NCBI GenBank assembly: GCA_016703325.1
Contig: JADJCH010000033.1
Location: 5,644 to 69,643 of the forward strand
Source: Burkholderiales bacterium
Lineage (GTDB): Bacteria; Pseudomonadota; Gammaproteobacteria; Burkholderiales; Burkholderiaceae_C
Direction of reading: 5' to 3'
Length of the DNA: 64,000 bases
Positions within the stretch are counted from its first letter, which is position 1, and every line of letters starts with the position of its first letter. This document shows, piece after piece, positions 1 through 9,850 of this stretch. The notes beneath the pieces are model-generated. The model was not told the DNA's origin. It ran no database searches and worked only from the letters and a program-made list of their open reading frames with translations. The position numbers were made by a program, and so were the translations under genes.

Positions 1-170
1 CCGCCCACGGGCGGGCCGCTGTGGACTGCGGCGCGTACCGAAGCCCTGCCCGCCTGCAGGACACACAAGCCAGAAGGACAACGCCCGGCACAAGGCCGGG
101 CGGGTAGCGTGGGAGCGGCAGCAGCACCGGCAACCGCAGGAGGGCTGCACCAGGGAGCCGGCAGCCGGGT
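1..170. other. Left edge, no gene recognised
   Basis: This GC-rich stretch lies downstream of the integrase stop codon. I see no convincing ORF, RNA or repeat in it. It is probably the continuation of the integrated element whose integrase follows. Confidence 0.4.
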
Positions 171-1457
171 TCAGGCGGTGCGGAAGGGCAGCACCTGGGC
201 GCCGGCCCGCAAGCGGTCGAGGTAGTCCGCCCACAGTTGCATCATTTGTCGCCGCTGGTCGAGGAACTCGGTGCGGTTGTAGGCCCGCCCCAGGGCATCC
301 GGCACGGCGTGGGCAAGCTGGGCTTCGATCACGTCCGGAGCAATGCCCAGCCGCTCGGCAATCAGGGTGCGGGCCATCGCCCGCCAGCCGTGCGAAGTCA
401 TCTCATCGGCAGAGAACCCCAGGCGCCGAAGGGCCGCGTTCATGGTCATGTCGCTGATCGGCCGTTCGCGGGAGCGCAGGCCGGGGAACAGCAGCCGGCC
501 GCGGCCCGTCAGTGCGTGCAGCTCTTCCAGGATGTCCACCGCCTGACGGGACAGGGGCACCACGTGAGCAGGGCCTGCAACCTTGCCCTGAATGCTGCGC
601 TTCATGCGGTGCGGGGGGATCGTCCACGTCGCGGCGGGCAGATCGAACTCTGCCCACTCAGCCCCGCGGAGCTCGCCCGGCCGCTGGAAGAGCAGCGGGG
701 CCAGCTGCAGCGCGGCCCGGGTGACCGGCTGCCCTTCGTAGCCGTCCACCGCCCGCAGCAGCTCGCCCACCCGTTGCGGCTGCAGGACGGCGGCATGGTG
801 GCGCACGATCACCGGGCGCAGGGCATCGCGTAGATCGGCGGTGGGGTCGCGCTCACAGCGGCCGGTGGCGATGCCGTAGCGGAACACCTGCCCACAGGCC
901 TGTTTCACGCGGTGGGCGGTTTCGACGGTGCCCCGCCCTTCCACCCGGCGCAGGCAGTCCAGCACCTGGGGCGCGCCGATCTGTGCCAACGGCAGCCGAC
1001 CGAGCCAGGGGAACACGGTCTGTTCCAGGCGGATGCGGGTTCGCTCGGCATGCCCGCTGCTGACCTTGTGCCCGTGCACTGCGTCCAGCCATTCACGGGC
1101 CACCGCCTCAAAACTGCCAGGCGGTGGCAGGCCCGCGTCTTCCCGGGCCTGTTCCTCCCGCTGGCGCTGGTGTTCGGCCTTCGTCGCCTTGCGGGCGTCG
1201 CTGGGGTCGGTGCCGGCATCGAGCAGCCGCCGGGCGTCATCGGCCTTGCGGCGGGCCGCTGCAAGGGTGGTGTCCGGGTAGGTGCCCAGGCTCAGGGTCT
1301 TTCGCCGGCCGGCATGGCTGTAGTCCAGCCGCCAGCCGTGGGCACCGCCCTTGACGAAGAGCAGCAGGTAAAGCCCATCCCCATCCGTGAGTCGCTTGCG
1401 GGGGTCCCCGGGCTTGATGCCCCGCAGGGCCAGATCGGTCAGCAGGTGGCGCGGCAT
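171..1457 (-). CDS. Tyrosine recombinase / integrase with DUF4102-type N-terminus
   Basis: The 428-residue protein is a site-specific tyrosine recombinase of the P4/prophage integrase type, expected to integrate or excise a genomic island. Residues about 5-90 form the DUF4102 arm-binding domain (LTDGDGLYL, WRLDYSHAGRRKTLSLG). Residues about 115-215 are the SAM-like core-binding domain, and the rest is the catalytic domain. Visible catalytic residues are R264 (ELRGAEW), H356 and R359 (SHGWR), H383 (LAHA) and Y393 (AYNRTEF), so it looks intact. The start is ATG at 1457. It reads away from the 3' end of ssrA about 170 bases upstream, the classic arrangement for an integrase that uses the tmRNA gene as its attachment site. 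The element would then extend left of the window. Confidence 0.9.
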   Translation of the reverse strand: MPRHLLTDLALRGIKPGDPRKRLTDGDGLYLLLFVKGGAHGWRLDYSHAGRRKTLSLGTYPDTTLAAARRKADDARRLLDAGTDPSDARKATKAEHQRQREEQAREDAGLPPPGSFEAVAREWLDAVHGHKVSSGHAERTRIRLEQTVFPWLGRLPLAQIGAPQVLDCLRRVEGRGTVETAHRVKQACGQVFRYGIATGRCERDPTADLRDALRPVIVRHHAAVLQPQRVGELLRAVDGYEGQPVTRAALQLAPLLFQRPGELRGAEWAEFDLPAATWTIPPHRMKRSIQGKVAGPAHVVPLSRQAVDILEELHALTGRGRLLFPGLRSRERPISDMTMNAALRRLGFSADEMTSHGWRAMARTLIAERLGIAPDVIEAQLAHAVPDALGRAYNRTEFLDQRRQMMQLWADYLDRLRAGAQVLPFRTA

Positions 1458-1561
1458 TGCAGTAACTCCAGCACGGCGGAAGGCCCGCCGAAGCGGTTAC
1501 TGTAAAAGTTACTCCAGAAATCCGCGGATCTGGGCGAACTTCGGCGGAAGACGGTGGAAAG

Positions 1562-1600
1562 AAAAAAGCCCTAGAGCGTTGTTTCTCTAGGGCTTTTTGT
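1562..1600 (-). terminator. Rho-independent terminator of ssrA
   Basis: An inverted repeat (AGCCCTAGAG ... CTCTAGGGCT) with A/T runs on both sides lies just past the 3' end of ssrA. Read on the minus strand it ends in a T run, so it can terminate ssrA. Being symmetric, it could also act in the other direction. Confidence 0.8.
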
Positions 1601-1629
1601 GTGTCCGCGGACTTCCGTGGACCCTCATA

Positions 1630-1989
1630 TGGTGGAGCCGGGGGGAATCGAACCCCCGTCCGCAAGCCATCCTCAGGCAGTTCTACATGCGTAGCTCTCT
1701 GATTTGAGTCTTGCGTCGCTGACGGGCAGGAGCACCCTGCAGTCGACGCCAGTCACGTAGTCTCGTTCTGGGTCGTGTGACCCGACTCAGAACCAGCCGA
1801 TGTGAATGACTTTGCAGCCGTTGCCGGCCCAGACCATCGGCGATCTGTTGCAAAGCTCACCGGTGTTAAGCGGCGAGGGCGAAACGTTCGTCGTTCGCAG
1901 TTACTTTGTTTCCAGTGGATTTACGAGCGAACTGGTGCTCGGCATGCCCTGCTCCGATTCCGCACCCACGTCGAAACCAGGTCGGCCCC
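1630..1989 (-). ncRNA. ssrA: Transfer-messenger RNA (tmRNA)
   Basis: This is the trans-translation RNA that rescues stalled ribosomes with SmpB. On the minus strand the 5' end GGGGCCGACC pairs with the 3' acceptor GGCTCC-ACCA. The TpsiC-like arm (GGGTTCGATTCCCCCC) lies just inside the 3' end. The resume ORF (codons 1869-1898, stop 1866-1868) encodes the degradation tag ANDERFALAA, a form typical of Burkholderiales. The length of 360 nt is normal for a one-piece tmRNA. A terminator follows, then the integrase, so the 3' end is the likely attachment site. Confidence 0.96.
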
Positions 1990-1998
1990 TGAAGACTC

Positions 1999-2027
1999 GT
2001 ATCTTAGTCCAGTCCGAGCAGTTTCAA
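1999..2027 (-). promoter_or_regulatory. Possible ssrA promoter inside the gph 3' end
   Basis: On the minus strand TTGAAA (2022-2027) is followed by TAAGAT/AGATAC (about 1999-2006) ahead of the tmRNA 5' end at 1989. Spacing is 15-17 bp depending on which hexamer is used. Only about 14 bases separate gph from ssrA, so the promoter must overlap the gph coding end. Confidence 0.4.
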
Positions 2028-2699
2028 GAGGCCGCCCGCATCTTCCACCCGATGGTCCGCACCCCAGGCATCGATGGGCTCGCCCGCCCCCAGGTAACCC
2101 CAGGCGGCGGCCACCGTCACCATGCCCGCCGAACGGCCGGCCTGCACATCACGCAGATCGTCACCCACATACACACAGGCGGCAGGCGGCTGCCCCAGGC
2201 GCCGGGCCGCCAGCAGCAGCGGATCAGGAAAGGGTTTGGCCCGCTCCGCCGTATCGCCACACACGGTGACGGCACTGCGCCGCAGCAGGTCCAGCGCCTG
2301 CAGCACCGGCAAGGCAAATCGGCTGTGTTTGTTGGTCACCACCCCCCAGGGCCTTCCTGCGGATTCCAGCGCATTCAAGACCGCCCCCATGCCATCGAAG
2401 ATTCGCGTGTCACGGGTCATTCGGACGGCATAGAGATCCAGGTATTCAGTCTTGAGGGACTCGAAGCGGGGATCCTCCGGCAACACCCCCAACGCCACAC
2501 CCAACATGCCGCGGGCCCCCGCGCCGGTCATCGGTCGATAGTCTTCCAGCGGCAGGTCCTCCAGCCCGAGGCGGCGGCGCAGGTCGTTGCCGGCGCCCCC
2601 CAGGTCCGGCGCGCTGTCCACCAGCGTGCCGTCGAGGTCGAAGAGGACGATCTGGCAGTTCCGCGGGGCTGCGTGCCCGTTGACCTCCATGGGCCTCAT
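2004..2699 (-). CDS. gph: Phosphoglycolate phosphatase (HAD family)
   Basis: This HAD-superfamily hydrolase (231 residues) dephosphorylates 2-phosphoglycolate, a by-product of DNA repair and oxygenation reactions. The nucleophile motif I is FDLDGTLVDSAPD near residue 20. Motif II is VVTNK, and the motif III/IV region is KPFPDPLLL...VYVGDDLRD. The length fits the family. Its ATG overlaps the ubiG stop codon (ATGA), so the two genes are translationally coupled, an arrangement common in Burkholderiales. The 3' end carries the likely promoter of ssrA. Confidence 0.93.
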   Translation of the reverse strand: MRPMEVNGHAAPRNCQIVLFDLDGTLVDSAPDLGGAGNDLRRRLGLEDLPLEDYRPMTGAGARGMLGVALGVLPEDPRFESLKTEYLDLYAVRMTRDTRIFDGMGAVLNALESAGRPWGVVTNKHSRFALPVLQALDLLRRSAVTVCGDTAERAKPFPDPLLLAARRLGQPPAACVYVGDDLRDVQAGRSAGMVTVAAAWGYLGAGEPIDAWGADHRVEDAGGLLKLLGLD

Positions 2700-3400
2700 G
2701 CCGCCTTCTGGCAGGCCACGAGGTAGTTCACCCGGGTGTCGTCATCCAGCGCATAGCGTCGGGTGACGGGGTTGTAACCCATGCCCTTGGTGAATCGCAG
2801 GTCCAGTCCGACGCCACGGCACCATGCGGCGAGTTCATGCGGACGGATGAAGCGCGCATGGTCATGGGTACCGGCCGGCAGGAGCTTGAGCAGGTATTCC
2901 GCCCCGACGATGGCGTGCAGCCAGGAACGCGCATTGCGATTGATGGTGGAGAAGAACACCCAGCCGCCCGGTCGCACCAGGCGGGCGCAGGCCTCCACGA
3001 TCGACGAGGGCTGCGGCACGTGTTCCATCATCTCCATGCAGGTGACCACATCGAAGCCGGCAGGCCGCTGATCGGCCAGCGCTTCCGCCGCCACCTCGCG
3101 GTATTCCAGATTGGAGACCCCAGCCTCCAGCGCATGCAGTTGCGCCACCTTCAAAGACCGTTCGGCCAGATCGACTCCGAGCACCTGGGCACCCTGACGC
3201 GCCATGGCCTCGCTGAGAATTCCGCCGCCGCAGCCGATGTCGACCACCGAACGCCCCGCAAGGGGGCCGGCACATCGCTCGATCCAGTCCAGCCGGAGGG
3301 GATTGATCTCGTGGAGGGGGCGGAACTCACTGTCGGGATCCCACCATTTGTGGGCCAGATCGCTGAACTTGGCCAGTTCCTGGGTGTCGACGTTGCTCAT
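2696..3400 (-). CDS. ubiG: Ubiquinone biosynthesis O-methyltransferase
   Basis: UbiG carries out both O-methylations of ubiquinone synthesis using S-adenosylmethionine. The Rossmann SAM-binding motif DIGCGGGILSE lies near residue 60, followed by the acidic motif VLGVDLAE and the family signatures EMMEHVPQP and NPVTRRYALDDD. I chose ATG 3400 (MSNVDTQELAKF), where family members begin, instead of an in-frame ATG at 3445 that adds a non-conserved N-terminus. The product is about 234 residues. It precedes gph with a 4-base overlap and shares its intergenic region with the ompA-like gene terminator. Confidence 0.95.
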   Translation of the reverse strand: MSNVDTQELAKFSDLAHKWWDPDSEFRPLHEINPLRLDWIERCAGPLAGRSVVDIGCGGGILSEAMARQGAQVLGVDLAERSLKVAQLHALEAGVSNLEYREVAAEALADQRPAGFDVVTCMEMMEHVPQPSSIVEACARLVRPGGWVFFSTINRNARSWLHAIVGAEYLLKLLPAGTHDHARFIRPHELAAWCRGVGLDLRFTKGMGYNPVTRRYALDDDTRVNYLVACQKAA

Positions 3401-3464
3401 CGGGATGGAGATGATTGGGAGATCAGGCTTTGCAGTTTGACGCACGGCCCAACCGTCATAACAA

Positions 3465-3488
3465 AAAACCCCGCCTAGGCGGGGTTTT
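3465..3488 (-). terminator. Terminator after the ompA-like gene
   Basis: The perfect inverted repeat AACCCCGCC-TA-GGCGGGGTT is flanked by A and T runs between the ompA-like stop and the ubiG start. It ends the ompA-like transcript on the minus strand. Confidence 0.88.
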
Positions 3489-3507
3489 CGAGGTCAAGCC
3501 GAAGGGC

Positions 3508-4233
3508 TCACTTCTTGGTGCGGGTACCGACCACTTCGATCTCGACGCGGCGGTTCTTCACCTTGCCTTCCTTCGTCGAGTTGTCAGCCACCGGCTGCTT
3601 CTCGCCCTTGCCTTCGGTGTAGACGCGGTTCTGCTCGACGCCCTTGCCGGTCAGGTACTTCTTGACGGCTTCGGCGCGGCTGACGGACAGCTTCTGGTTC
3701 ATGGCATCGGAGCCGTCGGAGTCGGTGTGACCCACGGCAATGATGACTTCCAGGTTGATGCCCTTGACCTTGTCAACCAGATCGTCCAGCTTGGCGCCGG
3801 CTTCCGGCTTGAGCACGGCCTTGCCGGTGTCGAAGAAGGCGTCGGCAGCGAAGCTGACCTTCTCGCTGACCGGAGCGGCTGGAGCAGGAGCAGGAGCCGG
3901 CTTCGGCGCCGCCACAGGAGCGGGAGCCACCACCGCAGCAGGAGCGGGAGCAGGTGCTGCGGCCGGAGCAGGAGCCGGTGCAGGAGCCGGCGCGGGGGCA
4001 GGAGCCGGCGCGGGGGCAGGAGCGGGGGCCGCCGCCGCGGGCTTGGGCACACCGTCGCAACCTTGCACGCCGGTGCCCGGGGTGAAGAAGTTGTCGCGCC
4101 AGCACAGGTTGTCGGTGCCGAGCTTCAGCACGGAGCCGTCCGAGACGCGCCAGTTGTCCACGTTCTGGGCCTGGACGGAACCTGCCACCGCGATGGAGGC
4201 AAACAGCAGAGCGATCTTGTTGAGTTTGTTCAT
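3508..4233 (-). CDS. OmpA-family outer-membrane / peptidoglycan-associated protein
   Basis: The protein has 241 residues. A signal peptide (MNKLNKIALLFASIAVAGSVQAQ) comes first, then a short conserved segment with two cysteines (NLCWRDNF, VQGCDG). A long alanine/proline linker covers about residues 64-115. The C-terminal OmpA peptidoglycan-binding domain contains VGHTDSDGSDAMNQKLS and NRRVEIEV. It probably anchors the outer membrane to peptidoglycan. It has no eight-stranded beta-barrel, unlike E. coli OmpA. A good ribosome site (GAGGAG) precedes the ATG. The gene is divergent from gyrA. Confidence 0.9.
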   Translation of the reverse strand: MNKLNKIALLFASIAVAGSVQAQNVDNWRVSDGSVLKLGTDNLCWRDNFFTPGTGVQGCDGVPKPAAAAPAPAPAPAPAPAPAPAPAPAPAAAPAPAPAAVVAPAPVAAPKPAPAPAPAAPVSEKVSFAADAFFDTGKAVLKPEAGAKLDDLVDKVKGINLEVIIAVGHTDSDGSDAMNQKLSVSRAEAVKKYLTGKGVEQNRVYTEGKGEKQPVADNSTKEGKVKNRRVEIEVVGTRTKK

Positions 4234-4526
4234 GGTTCTCCTCGAGAGATGAGCCGTGGGGGCAGCGGTGAAGGGGTTGAACCGGCGGTCCTGTTGCGGG
4301 AGTGTTGATATGGGCCAATTCCCCCTGTGGGACCGACCAAATCATTGTGCCATAGGCCCCACAAACGTCGCTCGGGCACGGGCACTGGTATTTTGGCCTC
4401 CCGCCGCTGTTGCACATGGGCGACAGACTGGGCGAACGTACAATCGCCCGCCTTGTCCCAACGAGCGCGCCCGCCCGCAGCACCTCCGCAGCGCTGAGGC
4501 ATCCGGCTCGCTCCCGCCCTCTGCGC

Positions 4527-7192
<2,666 letters not shown>

Positions 7193-7193
<1 letters not shown>

Positions 7194-7747
7194 TGAAGCG
7201 ATGGACTGTCCTGGCGGCCCTGCTGGTCGCCGGCGGCTTGGTGCAGGCTGCCGAGGCAACGGCTGCCAAGAAGGACCTGGTGAAGAAGGTGCTGCAGTTG
7301 CAGCAGCCCGGCATTGAAGGCCTGGGCAATGCGGTGGCAGGCCAGACCTCCCAACAGATCCTGCAGGCGGCCAGCCGCCAGGCCGGCCGCGTGCCGGCCG
7401 ACCAGCGCGAGCAGGTCGGCAAGGCCATCCAGGAAGACGTGCGCAAGTTCTACGACGACGTGGCCCCCGCCCTGCGTGCCACCGCCGTCAAACAGGCCCC
7501 GGGCACCCTGGGCGCTGCGCTGGAAGACAAGCTCAGCGAGGACGAACTCAAGGCCCTGATCGCCTGGCTGGAATCCCCGGTGAGCCGCAAGTACCAGCAA
7601 CTGAGCAGCGAGGCTCAACCGGCGCTGACGCAGAAGATCATCAGCGAATCGCGCTCGACGGTGGAGCCCAAGCTCAAGGCGCTGGACCAGTCGATCTCCA
7701 AGAAGCTCGGCCTGCCACCGGCCGAGGATGCCGCCAAGAAGAAATGA
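7193..7747 (+). CDS. Secreted DUF2059-type protein
   Basis: This 184-residue protein has an N-terminal signal peptide (MKRWTVLAALLVAGGLVQAAEA) and a helical DUF2059-like domain (residues about 95-165, with LSEDELKALIAWLESPVSRKY). It ends in a lysine-rich tail. Its function is unknown; relatives are commonly encoded next to gyrA in Burkholderiales. The start codon shares a base with the gyrA stop and the stop overlaps the pheA start (ATGA), so all three are probably co-translated. The ribosome site GGAGAA lies at the end of gyrA. Confidence 0.85.
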
Positions 7748-8850
7748 GCCCACCTCCCACCGACACCCCCCAGGAACTGCTCGGCCTGCGCCACCGGATT
7801 GATGCGCTGGACCGCGAACTTCTCGACCTGCTGAACCGCCGCGCCGGCCTGGCGCTGGCGGTGGGTGAGATCAAGAAGAAGGAGGGATCGGTGGTGTTCC
7901 GACCGGAACGTGAGGCGCAGGTGATCGACGGCCTCAAGTCGGTCAATCCCGGCCCGCTGAAGACCGAAAGCGTGGCACCGATCTGGCGCGAGATCATGAG
8001 CGCCTGCCGTGCCCTGGAGACTCCCACCCGGGTCGCCTACCTCGGTCCGGCGGGCACGTTCAGCGAAGAAGCGGCGCTGGGCTTCTTCGGCTCCTCGATC
8101 GTGCGCGTGCCCTGCGCCAGCATCGAGGAAGTCTTCCGCAGCACCTCGGCCGGCGTCGCCGACTTTGGTGTGGTGCCGGTGGAAAACTCAACCGAAGGCA
8201 CGGTGCGCAACGCACTCGACATCTTCCTGACCACGCCGCTGTTCATCATCGGCGAGACCAGCCTGTTTGTGCGCCACAACCTGTTGCGCCAGACGAATTC
8301 GCTGGACGGCATCGAGGCGGTCTGCGCGCACCCCCAGGCGCTGGCCCAGTGCCACGAGTGGCTGTCGATGCACTTGCCCCAGGCCGAACGCCGGCCCGTC
8401 TCCAGCAATGCCGAGGGTGCACGCCTGGCGGGGCAGGACGTGCGACTGGCCGGCATCGCCAGCACCCGCGCCGCCAGCGAGTACGGCGTGCACGTGGTGG
8501 CCCCCGCCATCCAGGACGACGCCCACAACCGCACGCGTTTCGCCATCGTCACCGACCCGCACCGCCACCCCGCCCCGAAGTCTTCCGGACACGATTGCAC
8601 CAGCCTGGTGGTATCGGTGGTCAACCGTCCGGGCGCGATGTACGACATCCTCGCTCCGCTGAAGAAGCACGGTGTGTCCATGACCCGGCTGGAGTCGCGC
8701 CCGGCCCGCTCGGGCCAGTGGGAGTACTACTTCTTCATCGACCTGCAGGGCCATCCGGACCAGCCGGCGGTGCAGACCGCGATGCAGGAGCTGCGCGAAT
8801 CCTGCGCCTTCTTCAAGGTGCTGGGCACCTACCCCATCGACGTGCACTGA
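7744..8850 (+). CDS. pheA: Bifunctional chorismate mutase / prephenate dehydratase
   Basis: The enzyme (368 residues) converts chorismate to prephenate and then to phenylpyruvate in phenylalanine synthesis. An AroQ chorismate mutase domain covers residues about 10-90 (LRHRIDALDRELLDLLNRR). A prephenate dehydratase domain covers about 95-280, with the catalytic motif NRTRFAIV. The C-terminal ACT domain contains the phenylalanine-binding motif LESRPARSG. Its ATG overlaps the preceding stop. serC, often located directly upstream of pheA in related genomes, is not present here. Confidence 0.96.
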   Translation: MSPPPTDTPQELLGLRHRIDALDRELLDLLNRRAGLALAVGEIKKKEGSVVFRPEREAQVIDGLKSVNPGPLKTESVAPIWREIMSACRALETPTRVAYLGPAGTFSEEAALGFFGSSIVRVPCASIEEVFRSTSAGVADFGVVPVENSTEGTVRNALDIFLTTPLFIIGETSLFVRHNLLRQTNSLDGIEAVCAHPQALAQCHEWLSMHLPQAERRPVSSNAEGARLAGQDVRLAGIASTRAASEYGVHVVAPAIQDDAHNRTRFAIVTDPHRHPAPKSSGHDCTSLVVSVVNRPGAMYDILAPLKKHGVSMTRLESRPARSGQWEYYFFIDLQGHPDQPAVQTAMQELRESCAFFKVLGTYPIDVH

Positions 8851-8863
8851 GTCGGCCCACACC

Positions 8864-9748
8864 ATGTTCAATCAACTGGGGGTCATCGGCGTCGGCTTGA
8901 TGGGTGGCAGCTTTGCACTGGCACTCAAGCGCGCCGGCCTGGTGCAGCGGGTGGTGGGCTACAGCAAGTCCCCTGCAACCACCGAGAAGGCGCGCAGACT
9001 CGGCGTGATCGATGTGGTGGCGGACTCCGCGCTGCAGGCCGTCTCCGGCTCCGATCTGGTGCTGGTGGCCGTGCCGGTTTCGGCCATCGAGGGCACCTTC
9101 AAAGCCATACGCCAGTTGGTGTCGCCGTCGGTGCTGGTGATGGACGTGGGCAGCACCAAACGCGATGTGGTGGACGCCGCGCGACGGGTGCTGAAGGAGC
9201 GCCTAGGCGGCTTCGTCCCGGCCCACCCGATCGCCGGCAAGGAAGTCTCCGGCGTGGAACATGCCGACCCGCAGTTGTACGTGGGCAAGCAGGTCATCCT
9301 CACCCCACTGGCCCAGACCGATCCGGTGCTGGTGCAGAAGGCCACCGATGTCTGGTCGGCGATCGGCAGCCAGGTGCTGCGCATGACGCCCGAGAATCAC
9401 GACACCGCCTATGCGGCGGTGAGCCACCTGCCCCATCTGCTGGCCTTCGCCTACTTCAATGCCGTGCTGGCACAACCGGCCGGGCGGGAGTTCCTCTCGC
9501 TGGCCGGACCGGGGTTCCGCGACTTCACCCGCATTGCCGCCAGCGATGTGTCTGTATGGCGCGACATCCTGATGGCCAACCGTGAGGAAGTCATCAAGCA
9601 GACCCAGCGGCTGCGCCACGCGCTGGACGCCTTCGAGGTGGCGATGCGCTCGGGCAACGCGGAAGCACTGTCCGACCTGATCCGTACCGCTTCGGACGGC
9701 CGCGCCGGCTGGCAGATGAATGCCCGCCCCGCCCCCCCGCAGCGCTGA
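8864..9748 (+). CDS. tyrA: Prephenate dehydrogenase
   Basis: This NAD(P)-dependent enzyme (294 residues) oxidatively decarboxylates prephenate to 4-hydroxyphenylpyruvate for tyrosine synthesis. The N-terminal Rossmann motif is GVIGVGLMGGSFA. The catalytic region contains HPIAGKEVSGVEHAD and a conserved histidine in AAVSHLPHLLAFA. No chorismate mutase or ACT domain is attached. It follows pheA after 13 bases, so the branch enzymes for both aromatic amino acids appear co-transcribed. Confidence 0.95.
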   Translation: MFNQLGVIGVGLMGGSFALALKRAGLVQRVVGYSKSPATTEKARRLGVIDVVADSALQAVSGSDLVLVAVPVSAIEGTFKAIRQLVSPSVLVMDVGSTKRDVVDAARRVLKERLGGFVPAHPIAGKEVSGVEHADPQLYVGKQVILTPLAQTDPVLVQKATDVWSAIGSQVLRMTPENHDTAYAAVSHLPHLLAFAYFNAVLAQPAGREFLSLAGPGFRDFTRIAASDVSVWRDILMANREEVIKQTQRLRHALDAFEVAMRSGNAEALSDLIRTASDGRAGWQMNARPAPPQR

Positions 9749-9850
9749 CACCTGCGCAACTCGCCGACCGTCCCCTCCCGAGGGCCTCCTCGCTGCGGGT
9801 GCGGAGCACCATTCGTGCGATGCTTCGCACTTCGCCTGCCGTAGTCGACC

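Noticed and set aside
3895..4040. GGAGCAGGAGC-type repeats as a DNA repeat element
   Set aside because: They encode the Ala-Pro linker of the OmpA-like protein and are explained by protein composition.
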